Source: a virus
Length of the DNA: 33,066 nucleotides
Virus record (IMG/VR): IMGVR_UViG_3300043392_000025
Location: 1 to 33,066 of that record
Strand: one strand, 5' to 3'
The translations under genes were made by a program, and so were the position numbers. Below, piece by piece: positions 1 through 6,790 of the stretch (position 1 is its first letter; each line of letters begins with the position of its first letter). Under the pieces are notes generated by a model. The model saw only the letters and a list, made by a program, of their open reading frames with translations. It did no database searches and was not told where the DNA came from.

Positions 1-107
1 AAATTTGCAATTAAGATCAATTCTGTTTTTTTATTTGAAGGAATTAATTTTTTAAAATTCGAACCTTTGATGAATTTGTTCGCCATTGAAATTGATAAGT
101 TTTCCAT
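1..107 (-). CDS. 5' part of a 70-residue unknown protein (cut by the window edge)
   Basis: This is the left-end copy of the gene found complete at 32372-32584. Only the N-terminal 35 or so codons are present here because the sequence starts inside the gene. Its ATG lies at 105-107. The T8 run at about 119-127, against T9 in the other copy, breaks the reading frame upstream of this ATG. That makes this ATG, and not the longer upstream start possible in the right copy, the likely initiation codon. Confidence 0.6.
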   Translation of the reverse strand, partial: MENLSISMANKFIKGSNFKKLIPSNKKTELILIAN

Positions 108-148
108 GATTTTTACGGGTTTTTTTTAGTAGCACACTGACTACCTGA

Positions 149-156
149 CAAAGGTA
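149..156 (-). promoter_or_regulatory. Bacteroidota-type promoter -7 box (left copy)
   Basis: On the minus strand this reads TACCTTTG, a perfect match to the Bacteroidetes -7 consensus TAnnTTTG. It lies about 42 bases upstream of the start codon at 107 and just downstream of the terminator at 220-247, in the only clearly non-coding junction of the genome. A convincing -33 TTG at the usual 19-base spacing is not obvious; the region there is T-rich. It would drive the 70-residue protein gene and the early genes behind it. Confidence 0.6.
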
Positions 157-219
157 TAAATAAAATTCAATATGAAAAACTTTTTAATAAAAATTTTAAA
201 AGTTTTTTTTCTGGATCAA

Positions 220-247
220 AAAGATGGGGGACAAAATCCCCCTCTTT
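220..247 (-). terminator. Rho-independent terminator after the metallophosphoesterase gene (left copy)
   Basis: A hairpin with arms GGGGGA/TCCCCC plus flanking AAAGA/TCTTT, one bulged base and a UUUUG loop, followed on the minus strand by a short U run. It lies about 45 bases past the stop codon at 293 and immediately before the next promoter, so it probably ends the late transcript. Confidence 0.75.
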
Positions 248-292
248 AATCATTTTTAACCCGTATTACCATAAAATAACCCTCAAAACTAA

Positions 293-1411
293 TTAAAAAA
301 TATGTGTTATCCTTGCCACTTGGCCAAATTGTTTATTATGAATGAACCCCTCGCAGGCTTTGGTCGATGTATATCCGTTCCGGTGGTGCCAGGAATCGGT
401 CCCAGATGGTGATCTTAGTGACTCAATGCATATTCCATTTACGTCCTTTGAAACTTTGTGATGTAGGTGATGGGAATAAACATACCGGTGTTTAGTCTGT
501 GACCATTCGATTGGTGCCTCGGTAGCCATCAACAGAGGCAGGTCGGTAGTCTTGGCCCCATCGCCGTGTGTGGTCCCGATTAGGTTGGATCCATAGACAA
601 AATATTTTCTGTGACTGATCGAGCAATCAAAGGAAATGTCCTGGCAATTCCTAAACCAGGAAGAGATCACATCCGCCAGGAAAAACCCGTTTGTGTAATC
701 GTGATTTGATGGATTAAAAACGAAATGGACCGGTGCCACCTGGATCAACATTTCCAGGACATCGACATACAACTGCTTTGCGACCAGGAAATTCTGATAC
801 CACATTCCATCCGTGTCCTGGGGTGTCCCAGATGTTGTCTGCCTTCTTGGATTGTCAGTGTGTAGGATGTCGTTTCCGCCAACAAAAAGGATCTTGTCGA
901 TCGGAAACCCGTTCGCCTTCTTGATAATCCCTCTGACACCATCTAAAACTCTTTGGACCGCTATGTTTGAATTATAATCCTCTCCGGTTTCATAAGATGT
1001 CGCCAGTTTGCCGATGTGAATATCCGCAGGATCAACTACTAGAAGATGCCCATCTATGATCTGCTCACGATCAATCGAAGGATAAATCGGAGAATGTTCA
1101 TTCATGTCATGAATAATCTCATCTCTGATCTGATCATAAGTGACCGGTTTGTTTTTGGCATGTATTGAGAAATGTTTTCCTTTATACCAGTAATTACCTA
1201 CCGCCTCCGCAGGGATCCCAACTTCTTGACACTCCGCTTCGAGTGCTTTGTGTTGCGATTTTTGCTCATACCGGCCCATGTTCTTTCGGATGTTTTCCGG
1301 ATTGTACAGGTATTTTTCTCCGATCATTCGACTGGCTTCGTGCTTTGACTTTGCTCCGCCAGATTCAAGAAGGCCAATCGCCTCCATGATCATCTCTTTA
1401 AATTTTGCCAT
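293..1411 (-). CDS. Calcineurin-like metallophosphoesterase
   Basis: A 372-residue protein with the ordered metal-binding motifs of the calcineurin-like phosphoesterase fold: D130-x-H132, GGND at 178-181, SNHD at 235-238, THGD at 281-284 and a His-rich HHLHH at 314-318. Family members hydrolyse phosphomono- or diesters, including nucleic acids, using two metal ions. The actual substrate cannot be told from sequence. The N-terminal 110 residues are charged and helical, and may bind DNA or a partner. It is the last gene of the transcript, just before the terminator at 220-247, and overlaps the small gene upstream by about 14 bases. A second C-terminal copy at the right edge carries only Val/Ile exchanges over 78 residues despite many DNA differences, which shows that the protein is under purifying selection. 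Confidence 0.85.
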   Translation of the reverse strand: MAKFKEMIMEAIGLLESGGAKSKHEASRMIGEKYLYNPENIRKNMGRYEQKSQHKALEAECQEVGIPAEAVGNYWYKGKHFSIHAKNKPVTYDQIRDEIIHDMNEHSPIYPSIDREQIIDGHLLVVDPADIHIGKLATSYETGEDYNSNIAVQRVLDGVRGIIKKANGFPIDKILFVGGNDILHTDNPRRQTTSGTPQDTDGMWYQNFLVAKQLYVDVLEMLIQVAPVHFVFNPSNHDYTNGFFLADVISSWFRNCQDISFDCSISHRKYFVYGSNLIGTTHGDGAKTTDLPLLMATEAPIEWSQTKHRYVYSHHLHHKVSKDVNGICIESLRSPSGTDSWHHRNGYTSTKACEGFIHNKQFGQVARITHIF

Positions 1412-1607
1412 ATCTTTGAATTTCGTGATCCTCCATGATGTTGTCCATCAAAAGGTCAATGTTTGCCAGTGCTTTCTGGCGAATTACCATCGCCTCCATC
1501 CCCATCTCATCGGTCAGTTCGATCACTCGAAACATGATCTCGATTTTGTCCTCAATGTGTATGCGGTCGGTTTGTTGGTCCACTGGTGTGATGTCTATCT
1601 GATACAT
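1398..1607 (-). CDS. Small hypothetical protein, 69 residues
   Basis: Not recognised. It encodes an acidic, Ile/Met-rich helical protein. I prefer the ATG at 1607 because it gives only a 13-base overlap with the stop of the spanin-like gene upstream and follows an A/T-rich leader. The frame can also start at 1655, giving 85 residues. Its end overlaps the metallophosphoesterase start by about 14 bases, which fits the compact, translationally coupled arrangement of this region. It could be a partner of the phosphoesterase, but nothing in the sequence proves that. Confidence 0.55.
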   Translation of the reverse strand: MYQIDITPVDQQTDRIHIEDKIEIMFRVIELTDEMGMEAMVIRQKALANIDLLMDNIMEDHEIQRYGKI

Positions 1608-1954
1608 AAATATGAGATCAGTGCGGTCAGCACGATGAATGTGTTTCTCTGCCATCCGTTTCTCCGCCTCTTTCCTTGCTCTAAAATTAACGATTTTTCG
1701 AGTTCGTATGTCTTTGTATGTCCGGAGGAAATTTCGGCGTTTAAAATAGAAATGTAGATCCTTGAAATTGAATCCTTTTTAATTAGGATCTCCCGTTCTT
1801 TTAGGTCATGGATCAGCGTGTCCATCAATTTTTTATCGATGCAGATCTGATCTCCGCTTTGAATAATTTTTGAGGTAGTCTGTCCGAATGCTATCTGCGA
1901 AAGAGTAAGGAATAATAAGACTAACTGAATCAAGAGTCCGAATCGAATGATCAT
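1595..1954 (-). CDS. Secreted/membrane protein of the lysis block, spanin-like topology
   Basis: A 119-residue protein with a clear N-terminal hydrophobic signal (FGLLIQLVLLFLTLSQIAFG), a charged helical middle of about 70 residues, and a second hydrophobic segment at the very C-terminus (NTFIVLTALISYL). Signal peptide plus C-terminal transmembrane segment is the layout of unimolecular spanins, which fuse inner and outer membranes in the last step of lysis. However, there is no lipobox cysteine at the signal end, so outer-membrane anchoring is not shown. I chose the start at 1954 because the longer frame would place 36 non-hydrophobic residues before the signal. It overlaps the preceding membrane protein gene by 122 bases in another frame, as spanin pairs often do. 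Confidence 0.6.
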   Translation of the reverse strand: MIIRFGLLIQLVLLFLTLSQIAFGQTTSKIIQSGDQICIDKKLMDTLIHDLKEREILIKKDSISRIYISILNAEISSGHTKTYELEKSLILEQGKRRRNGWQRNTFIVLTALISYLCIR

Positions 1955-2090
1955 AAAAAAGGATTTTTTCTGGTGTTGAAATTTGCGGAGTCGTTTGTTT
2001 TCTCTCGCATGATCGATAGATCCAGGTGCCGATAAATAACGCCAATAACATAGTGACCGCACGGATCAAATTTGAATACTGATCGATCAT
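1833..2090 (-). CDS. Small membrane protein, candidate inner-membrane spanin
   Basis: An 85-residue protein with one N-terminal transmembrane segment (about residues 9-26) followed by a charged tail of about 58 residues that would lie in the periplasm. The ATG at 2090 overlaps the endolysin stop codon as ATGA, strong support for this start and for translational coupling. The 3' third is shared, in a different frame, with the next lysis-block gene. The position directly after the endolysin, the topology and the nested overlap suggest an Rz/Rz1-like pair. The family assignment is inference from context, because spanins are rarely recognisable by sequence. Confidence 0.65.
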   Translation of the reverse strand: MIDQYSNLIRAVTMLLALFIGTWIYRSCERKQTTPQISTPEKILFYDHSIRTLDSVSLIIPYSFADSIRTDYLKNYSKRRSDLHR

Positions 2091-2548
2091 GGTCTTTTGC
2101 CGTTTTGAAGGTCTGCAATAGACAAACCGAATGTCTTTTGAAAATGTGGATAGTCTGTAAATTTCCAATCTCCACCCCATTCCCATCCGTGTCTTTTAAA
2201 AATAGTGACTATCTCTTGCCAGTCGGACTTTCCATCATTGTCAAAATCTCCTTTGGTGTCCCATGATGCGGTCTTTCCATCGATGATCAAAACAATATCG
2301 ACCGCCAGGCCATAATTATGGTAAGACTGACCTCCTTTTGCGTTGGTCACTTTTTTACCTGGCTTTGTTCGGCCTATTGCGTAAAGGTCATTTTGTTCCT
2401 GATTGGTCCGCAAAGTGTAAGCAAAACGGCACATCGCCCTACCGGTCAGTGCCTCACAAATCTCATTGTATATTCGGAAGGTTTCCTCCTTCAATTTCGG
2501 GTGCAGGTTCGATATTCTTTCGAGTGTTTTTTGGTCTTGGTTCGACAT
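2087..2548 (-). CDS. Endolysin, M15-family peptidase (VanY/L-Ala-D-Glu peptidase type)
   Basis: About 153 residues from the ATG at 2548; an in-frame ATG at 2563 would add five. It has the zinc peptidase signature SYHNYGLAVD, whose His and Asp are zinc ligands, and DYPHF near the C-terminus, whose His is the third ligand. The N-terminal segment with SNLHPKLKEE is typical of phage M15 endolysins. The enzyme cleaves peptide bonds in the peptidoglycan stem to open the cell wall. There is no signal peptide, so it needs a holin. Its start lies inside the end of the holin-candidate gene (2463-2816), an overlap of about 86 bases, and it is followed by the spanin-like genes, forming a standard lysis cassette. 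Confidence 0.9.
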   Translation of the reverse strand: MSNQDQKTLERISNLHPKLKEETFRIYNEICEALTGRAMCRFAYTLRTNQEQNDLYAIGRTKPGKKVTNAKGGQSYHNYGLAVDIVLIIDGKTASWDTKGDFDNDGKSDWQEIVTIFKRHGWEWGGDWKFTDYPHFQKTFGLSIADLQNGKRP

Positions 2549-2816
2549 CTTGCTTTTGTTCATTTTTTAAACGGGAATTTTCCGCACGCAGGTTGTGAAC
2601 CTCTGCGGTAAGGGCATCGACTTTCTCACTCAATTCTTTTACTTTTTCAGTCATTTCCTGGGCCATTTCACGCCAGATCTTAATCGCTTGCTCTGTGTTT
2701 AATAGTTCAGAATTTGCGACCTCTGCGTTTTGTTTTCTGCGTGTAAACCAGAAAGTAATTCCGGCGGAAGAAAATGCAGTCAAGATGTTGTCAGCCCACC
2801 CAGGTAAATCAGTCAT
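2463..2816 (-). CDS. Holin candidate with one transmembrane segment and a coiled coil
   Basis: A 117-residue protein. Residues 8-25 (DNILTAFSSAGITFWFT) form a short hydrophobic segment, followed by RRKQ, a long coiled coil with heptads at about 45-90 (MTEKVKELSEKVDALTAEV) and a Pro-rich charged tail. Position immediately before the endolysin makes a holin or another lysis-timing membrane protein the best guess. A single-span protein with a cytoplasmic coiled coil is unusual for a holin, so an antiholin or a structural membrane protein remains possible. Confidence 0.6.
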   Translation of the reverse strand: MTDLPGWADNILTAFSSAGITFWFTRRKQNAEVANSELLNTEQAIKIWREMAQEMTEKVKELSEKVDALTAEVHNLRAENSRLKNEQKQDVEPRPKNTRKNIEPAPEIEGGNLPNIQ

Positions 2817-3087
2817 TCAATAAAATTTTTAAGAGTTGTCGTTTGTGAATATTTGAAAAGCAATTCGTAACGATGATAAACTTGACAAATATCTCGACCT
2901 CGTAATCATTTAATTCAATGATCTGGCCTGCCATCAATTTGTCTGACCAGTCCATCATTTGAAGGGGATCACCGCCGGTGCTATTTGCAAATGCGATAGA
3001 TAAAAGTTTCCCGGCGTTTCCTTCCGGTGCCGTGGATCCATCGATATTCGCTAAATCAAAGTTGAAATTTGCTTTTATCATACGCAT
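2809..3087 (-). CDS. Hypothetical protein, about 90 residues
   Basis: Not recognised. It has a conserved-looking N-terminal stretch (MIKANFNFDLANIDG) and a helical C-terminal half. Two in-frame ATGs (3087 and 3081) are possible; I cannot decide between them. It sits between the glycosyltransferase-like gene and the holin candidate, overlapping the latter by 8 bases, so it belongs to the late operon. Confidence 0.7.
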   Translation of the reverse strand: MRMIKANFNFDLANIDGSTAPEGNAGKLLSIAFANSTGGDPLQMMDWSDKLMAGQIIELNDYEVEIFVKFIIVTNCFSNIHKRQLLKILLND

Positions 3088-3114
3088 AAATAGTAATACT
3101 CAAAAGTTTGACAC

Positions 3115-4041
3115 TTAAATCAATACGGAATTTTTAGCCGTGTCCTGGATCTCACTCCAATAAAAGGCGGAGGCTTTGTCCTGGTCCACATTTATGTCGG
3201 CAAAATATGGTAGTTTTTCCCAGAAATCATTTTTATAAAACATGCCCTGGCTTCCATTGATCACTCCGGCATTGTGAAATATTGAATAATTGTCGATCGC
3301 ATCTGATCTGTAAGTCGGCCAGGCAAAATCGAGTCCTTGATCCACCTTTGTCTCATGTCCTCCCTTCCAGGCATTCCATAAAATTGACCACATCCCGGCG
3401 GTCCATTTTTGTATTGGATAGTCGTGATCATGTTTCATGACATAGTCTGACTCTTTGTAAATAAATAGATCGAAAAGGGCCACAGAATCCGCCTCCACTT
3501 TCGCCCAGAATTTCGCATCTGTATTTTTTACAATATACTGGGCACCGCCAGAATTTGAGTTCATGATTTTAGGGATCACTGGATCAATTCCTATGACCTT
3601 ACACATAGTCAAATAAAGATCATCCCCTTTTGTTTGAATGTAGTCGTAATTCAAATATGAATTTGTATCTGATAAATACCATGATCGACCTGGCTCGTAC
3701 TTATGCAGATGCGGAGGCTTTATGAATACCATGTCGCAGTCATGCAAAAAAAGGACCTGATTATGTAATTGATCAGATGCCTCGAAATGTTTTTTTAAGA
3801 GATGAAAGTAGATGGATGGGGCATAATGTTTCGCCTCTCGATCATTTTCGTAGAAATAAAAATTAACCAGGGGAAATCCTTGTTTGAGTTTGATCCAATC
3901 CTTTGGGATCTGTCCATCTTTAATCCCGACCAGGATCACCTGGTCCCTGGGATCAATTCCATTTTTGGCGAAATTTCTACACATGACCTCGATCTGCCAT
4001 GTGTAGAATTTATCCGCCGGTTGTGCACATACAAATTTCAT
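3115..4041 (-). CDS. GT-A-like glycosyltransferase
   Basis: A 308-residue protein. HDCDMVF at 100-106 is a DxD-type motif (D101, D103) after a hydrophobic strand, as in metal-dependent GT-A glycosyltransferases, where it holds Mn2+ and the nucleotide-sugar. The N-terminal part has alternating strands and helices as expected of a nucleotide-binding domain; HNAGV near residue 265 may be the metal-binding His region. The family fit is by motif and general pattern only. It is the last gene of the fibre block, directly after the oligo-threonine protein, which makes fibre or linker threonines attractive substrates. Host-surface or DNA modification cannot be excluded. Confidence 0.65.
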   Translation of the reverse strand: MKFVCAQPADKFYTWQIEVMCRNFAKNGIDPRDQVILVGIKDGQIPKDWIKLKQGFPLVNFYFYENDREAKHYAPSIYFHLLKKHFEASDQLHNQVLFLHDCDMVFIKPPHLHKYEPGRSWYLSDTNSYLNYDYIQTKGDDLYLTMCKVIGIDPVIPKIMNSNSGGAQYIVKNTDAKFWAKVEADSVALFDLFIYKESDYVMKHDHDYPIQKWTAGMWSILWNAWKGGHETKVDQGLDFAWPTYRSDAIDNYSIFHNAGVINGSQGMFYKNDFWEKLPYFADINVDQDKASAFYWSEIQDTAKNSVLI

Positions 4042-4042
4042 A

Positions 4043-4945
4043 TTACGGGCATCCCGTGAAACCAGTGTATGTCAATGTTTGCAATGTTCCACCTGGATCA
4101 CTTGTCAAAACATCGTAGATCGTGTAGTTCCGTGTTCCTATTTTAACTCGTTCACCCAGTGCAAAAGTCCCTGCCTGATAGCTAATAGAATATGCAAAGT
4201 TTCCATTTAAGCAATCCTCTACCATATACCAAACCATCGGAATGGTCGTGGTTGTTGTGGTAGTTGTCGTGGTAGTTGTCGCAGGACATGCCCCCACACA
4301 AGTAGTGTAAGCCACCCCATCCACAATCACCGCCGATCCTGGCCCTTGACCGGTGTCAGTTACCTGGTAAACATAATTACCTCCGGCGATATCTTTGTAA
4401 AAACGATTCGGGATCAGTGGTGAATTAACATCATATTTGATCTTTATTCCAGTAGCTACCGGACCAGATCCACAATCACCGCATAGATATTGATTTGCCA
4501 AATAATAGGCATACGGATCCGATGTGGTTGTGGTCGTTGTTGTGGTCGTTGTTGTCGTGCAGTTGATGCTTATCATTGCAGTCGTACCTTGGTTCCCAAC
4601 TGAATCCCTGGCAATGATGTAGTAATTTCCATTCGATACATTAAACTCGAATAGATAGGTGTAATCAAACCAATTCAATCCGTTATCGATCGAAACCTGA
4701 AACCCGGTTCCGGATCCGCCAGTCACAGATGTGATCCTGATCCTCCCCGTTTCACCGATACACTGCTGAGTGAATGTGATCACCACTGGTGCGTAGGTTG
4801 TTCGTTCAAATCCGTAAAAATTTGACATTTGATAAGGCGGATTGAATCCTGCATCGATCGATAAATCTTTTAAGGAGTTACTTGATGACATCAACTCCTG
4901 CTTGATCATCGTGATCGTTAAGGTACCGCTTGAAGGTAGTGCCAT
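4043..4945 (-). CDS. Virion surface protein with two oligo-threonine linkers
   Basis: A 300-residue protein made of three blocks. Residues 1-129 have an N-terminal segment (MALPSSGTLTITMIKQEL) ending in SNFYGF, which looks like a virion-attachment piece, and then a beta-rich domain. A run of exactly 12 Thr (130-141) leads to a Cys-rich domain with C-G-D-C. A second run of 12 Thr leads to a C-terminal beta-rich domain of about 66 residues. Both Thr runs are built from mixed ACN codons, so they are not simple DNA slippage products. Such linkers are typical O-glycosylation substrates, and the next gene is a glycosyltransferase candidate. Probably a fibre or decoration protein that binds host or environmental glycans. 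Confidence 0.65.
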   Translation of the reverse strand: MALPSSGTLTITMIKQELMSSSNSLKDLSIDAGFNPPYQMSNFYGFERTTYAPVVITFTQQCIGETGRIRITSVTGGSGTGFQVSIDNGLNWFDYTYLFEFNVSNGNYYIIARDSVGNQGTTAMISINCTTTTTTTTTTTTSDPYAYYLANQYLCGDCGSGPVATGIKIKYDVNSPLIPNRFYKDIAGGNYVYQVTDTGQGPGSAVIVDGVAYTTCVGACPATTTTTTTTTTTTIPMVWYMVEDCLNGNFAYSISYQAGTFALGERVKIGTRNYTIYDVLTSDPGGTLQTLTYTGFTGCP

Positions 4946-4946
4946 G

Positions 4947-5747
4947 TTATTTATTCAAAACCAGTGTATAAAGTTCCTTTATCGCCTCATTGTGCAAGGC
5001 AGTTAAATTCTGGATAGCCAGGCCATAATTGTCATTCTGATCCTTGTAAACAATTTCGGGAACCACCACCTCGGTGTCCTGGGCAATAAATCCTATCTGT
5101 CTGCGTTTGTCATCTGACTCTTTCTTTGTGAAATAAACACCTTGTAGATCCAGGACCTTTTTAAGTGCTCCTGTGATCGGTGTGATATTTTCTTTTGCAC
5201 GGCGATCCGATGTGATCACCACATCCGTAGTCGCCCGGATTGTACCTAATACATCCAGAGTGTAAGATGAATCAGATGACTGACCGAGTAATAAATGGCC
5301 ATTATCCAGGAGTTGCATCTTTTGACTTGATCCATTATACCAAGCCCATGCGGAGGCGTTAAAAACCATCGGAATAGTTGCCGATGAATTGTTCACGGCA
5401 TTCAATGCCAGGGCATTTTCTGTACCTAAAAATGAAACAAAACTAAAACCGCCATTCACCCCGGTTTTTGCTGATACACCGAATTTGTACAATGGGCTAT
5501 TTGATCCGATCATGACACCGGTCGTGTTCTCAAAGATGAACGATGATGATGCTATCGTGGTATTATTTGAAAATTTAGCAAGGTATCCACCAGTCCCAGA
5601 TCCGCCGATCGTTCCAGTGATCACAGATGACAGATCGCTGACCAGTTTCTTGTAAAGTGTTCCCGTAGTAGGATCGCCGACTACGATCAAATCTGTTCCT
5701 GCCAGTGATGGCTTAGTAGTTAATTGACTGATTTTTTTGTTTGCCAT
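4947..5747 (-). CDS. Tail fibre/spike with self-cleaving S74 intramolecular chaperone domain
   Basis: A 266-residue protein starting MANKKISQLT, a common fibre N-terminus, followed by a beta-rich Gly/Ser/Thr repeat region. The C-terminal 90 residues match the Peptidase_S74 chaperone: SDRRAKENI at 180-188 with the catalytic Ser180 and Lys185 at the expected five-residue spacing, then GFIAQD and an alpha-helical C-terminus. The domain trimerises the fibre and cuts itself off before Asp181. The mature fibre would therefore be only about 180 residues. It lies one base upstream of the oligo-Thr gene and after the oxygenase gene, within the fibre block. Confidence 0.85.
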   Translation of the reverse strand: MANKKISQLTTKPSLAGTDLIVVGDPTTGTLYKKLVSDLSSVITGTIGGSGTGGYLAKFSNNTTIASSSFIFENTTGVMIGSNSPLYKFGVSAKTGVNGGFSFVSFLGTENALALNAVNNSSATIPMVFNASAWAWYNGSSQKMQLLDNGHLLLGQSSDSSYTLDVLGTIRATTDVVITSDRRAKENITPITGALKKVLDLQGVYFTKKESDDKRRQIGFIAQDTEVVVPEIVYKDQNDNYGLAIQNLTALHNEAIKELYTLVLNK

Positions 5748-5756
5748 TTTTTTGTT

Positions 5757-6341
5757 TTATTTAAACGAACCGCCTCCGGCCCACAATACTAAACTCTTCC
5801 GTGTCCCGTTGAATGTCGGTGTCACCTTGTGCATCAAATAAGATGGAAAAATAATCACATTTCCCTTTCCTTTTGGTGTCACTTTTGGCTCGCCTCCGTT
5901 CCATAAAAGTAGATCGCCACCTTCGTAGTCCTCAGGATCTGACAACTGGACCACCACCGAAACCTTTCGGTGATTGATTGATCCTGGACCTATGTCCATG
6001 TGCCAGTCATAATGTCCCCCATCTCCATGATATTCGGTGAACTGGATGGAATCATTTACCCCATGAATTTCAAATCCCCAGAGTGCCTCATTTGCCTCCT
6101 TGATCATTTCAAAAATTCGGTTGTAAACCCACCCAGACTCATTCGTGTCGTGGATCCATTTGATCCTTGACTTTCTTACCTCTTCGTTTAATCCGTTTCC
6201 GATAGTTACGGCCTGCGAATAATCGAATAATTTTTCAAGGTTTGAGATCCACTCGATCTCTTCCTGGTTGAATCCTTTTTCAAAAAAGTAGAAATTTGTC
6301 GGATCCGTACTCAAATTGTCTTTTAAAAATTCCGGGTTCAT
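5757..6341 (-). CDS. 2OG-Fe(II) oxygenase, prolyl-4-hydroxylase-like (PKHD type)
   Basis: A 194-residue protein with the complete double-stranded beta-helix signature: iron ligands H114-x-D116 (WHMD), distal H171 (LMHKVTP) and R181 two-strand partner (GTRKSLVLW) for 2-oxoglutarate. FPSYLMHKVTP and YEGGDLLLW are typical of PKHD hydroxylases. The reaction uses O2 and 2-oxoglutarate to hydroxylate a substrate side chain, classically proline. The gene lies between the Gly-Pro-Thr collagen-like fibre (with one small gene in between) and two further fibre genes. A virion-protein substrate, especially the collagen repeat, is therefore plausible but not shown. Tailed phages often carry such oxygenases with unknown targets. 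Confidence 0.85.
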   Translation of the reverse strand: MNPEFLKDNLSTDPTNFYFFEKGFNQEEIEWISNLEKLFDYSQAVTIGNGLNEEVRKSRIKWIHDTNESGWVYNRIFEMIKEANEALWGFEIHGVNDSIQFTEYHGDGGHYDWHMDIGPGSINHRKVSVVVQLSDPEDYEGGDLLLWNGGEPKVTPKGKGNVIIFPSYLMHKVTPTFNGTRKSLVLWAGGGSFK

Positions 6342-6361
6342 TATGTTGTTTTTTGTTTAAT

Positions 6362-6781
6362 TTATTGACCAGTGTCAATTTTTGGGATTATTTTAACTGC
6401 CCACTCTGGCACCTCTTGGCTTGCCCAAGGCGGTAGTGTCGCCTTAGGTAAATTGTCGATAGACACATCATCAAATTGAGCAAAATGCAAAACTATTTCT
6501 TTTAATTTTTCATCGATTTTTAGTTTTAAATTATTGATTTTCTTTTCTCCTAAAAATTCAATAACCCATTTAATCAAAATTTCCTTATTTAATTCGTTGT
6601 AAGGAATCAATTCGTTTGAACTATAAGGGATTTCGACTGAATCAATTATAAAGGTATTGTATTCTCCCGAATACCCAATAATTGCAAACTCAATCTTTTC
6701 AATCAGTTGTTCACTTTTTTCTCCCCACTTGATGTCAGATGTGAAAGACTGAATAAAGTCAAATTTATATGTATTTTCCAT
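6362..6781 (-). CDS. Hypothetical protein, 139 residues, foreign-looking composition
   Basis: Not recognised. An Ile/Lys/Glu-rich soluble protein ending PPWASQEVPEWAVKIIPK. Its DNA is visibly more A/T-rich than the neighbours and contains no GATC, while adjoining genes have many. The same composition continues into the C-terminal tip of the collagen-like fibre upstream, so gene and tip were probably exchanged together. A tip-specific assembly factor or chaperone is a reasonable guess. Confidence 0.75.
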   Translation of the reverse strand: MENTYKFDFIQSFTSDIKWGEKSEQLIEKIEFAIIGYSGEYNTFIIDSVEIPYSSNELIPYNELNKEILIKWVIEFLGEKKINNLKLKIDEKLKEIVLHFAQFDDVSIDNLPKATLPPWASQEVPEWAVKIIPKIDTGQ

Positions 6782-6790
6782 TTTTAAATT

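Larger units (their letters stand above)
1..587. repeat. Left copy of diverged end repeat
   Basis: These bases recur at 32478-33066. The copies differ by two T-run lengths (T8 here and T9 there, at about 120 and 203) and by roughly two dozen substitutions. Most substitutions fall in the metallophosphoesterase coding part and are synonymous. The repeat covers the C-terminus of the metallophosphoesterase, its terminator, the promoter and the start of the next gene. The natural reading is a circularly permuted or circular genome whose assembly overlaps itself, with the two ends sampled from different strains. Confidence 0.9.

Noticed and set aside
1-587. Genuine direct terminal repeat used for packaging
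   Set aside because: Terminal repeats of one molecule are normally identical; these copies differ at many mostly silent sites.
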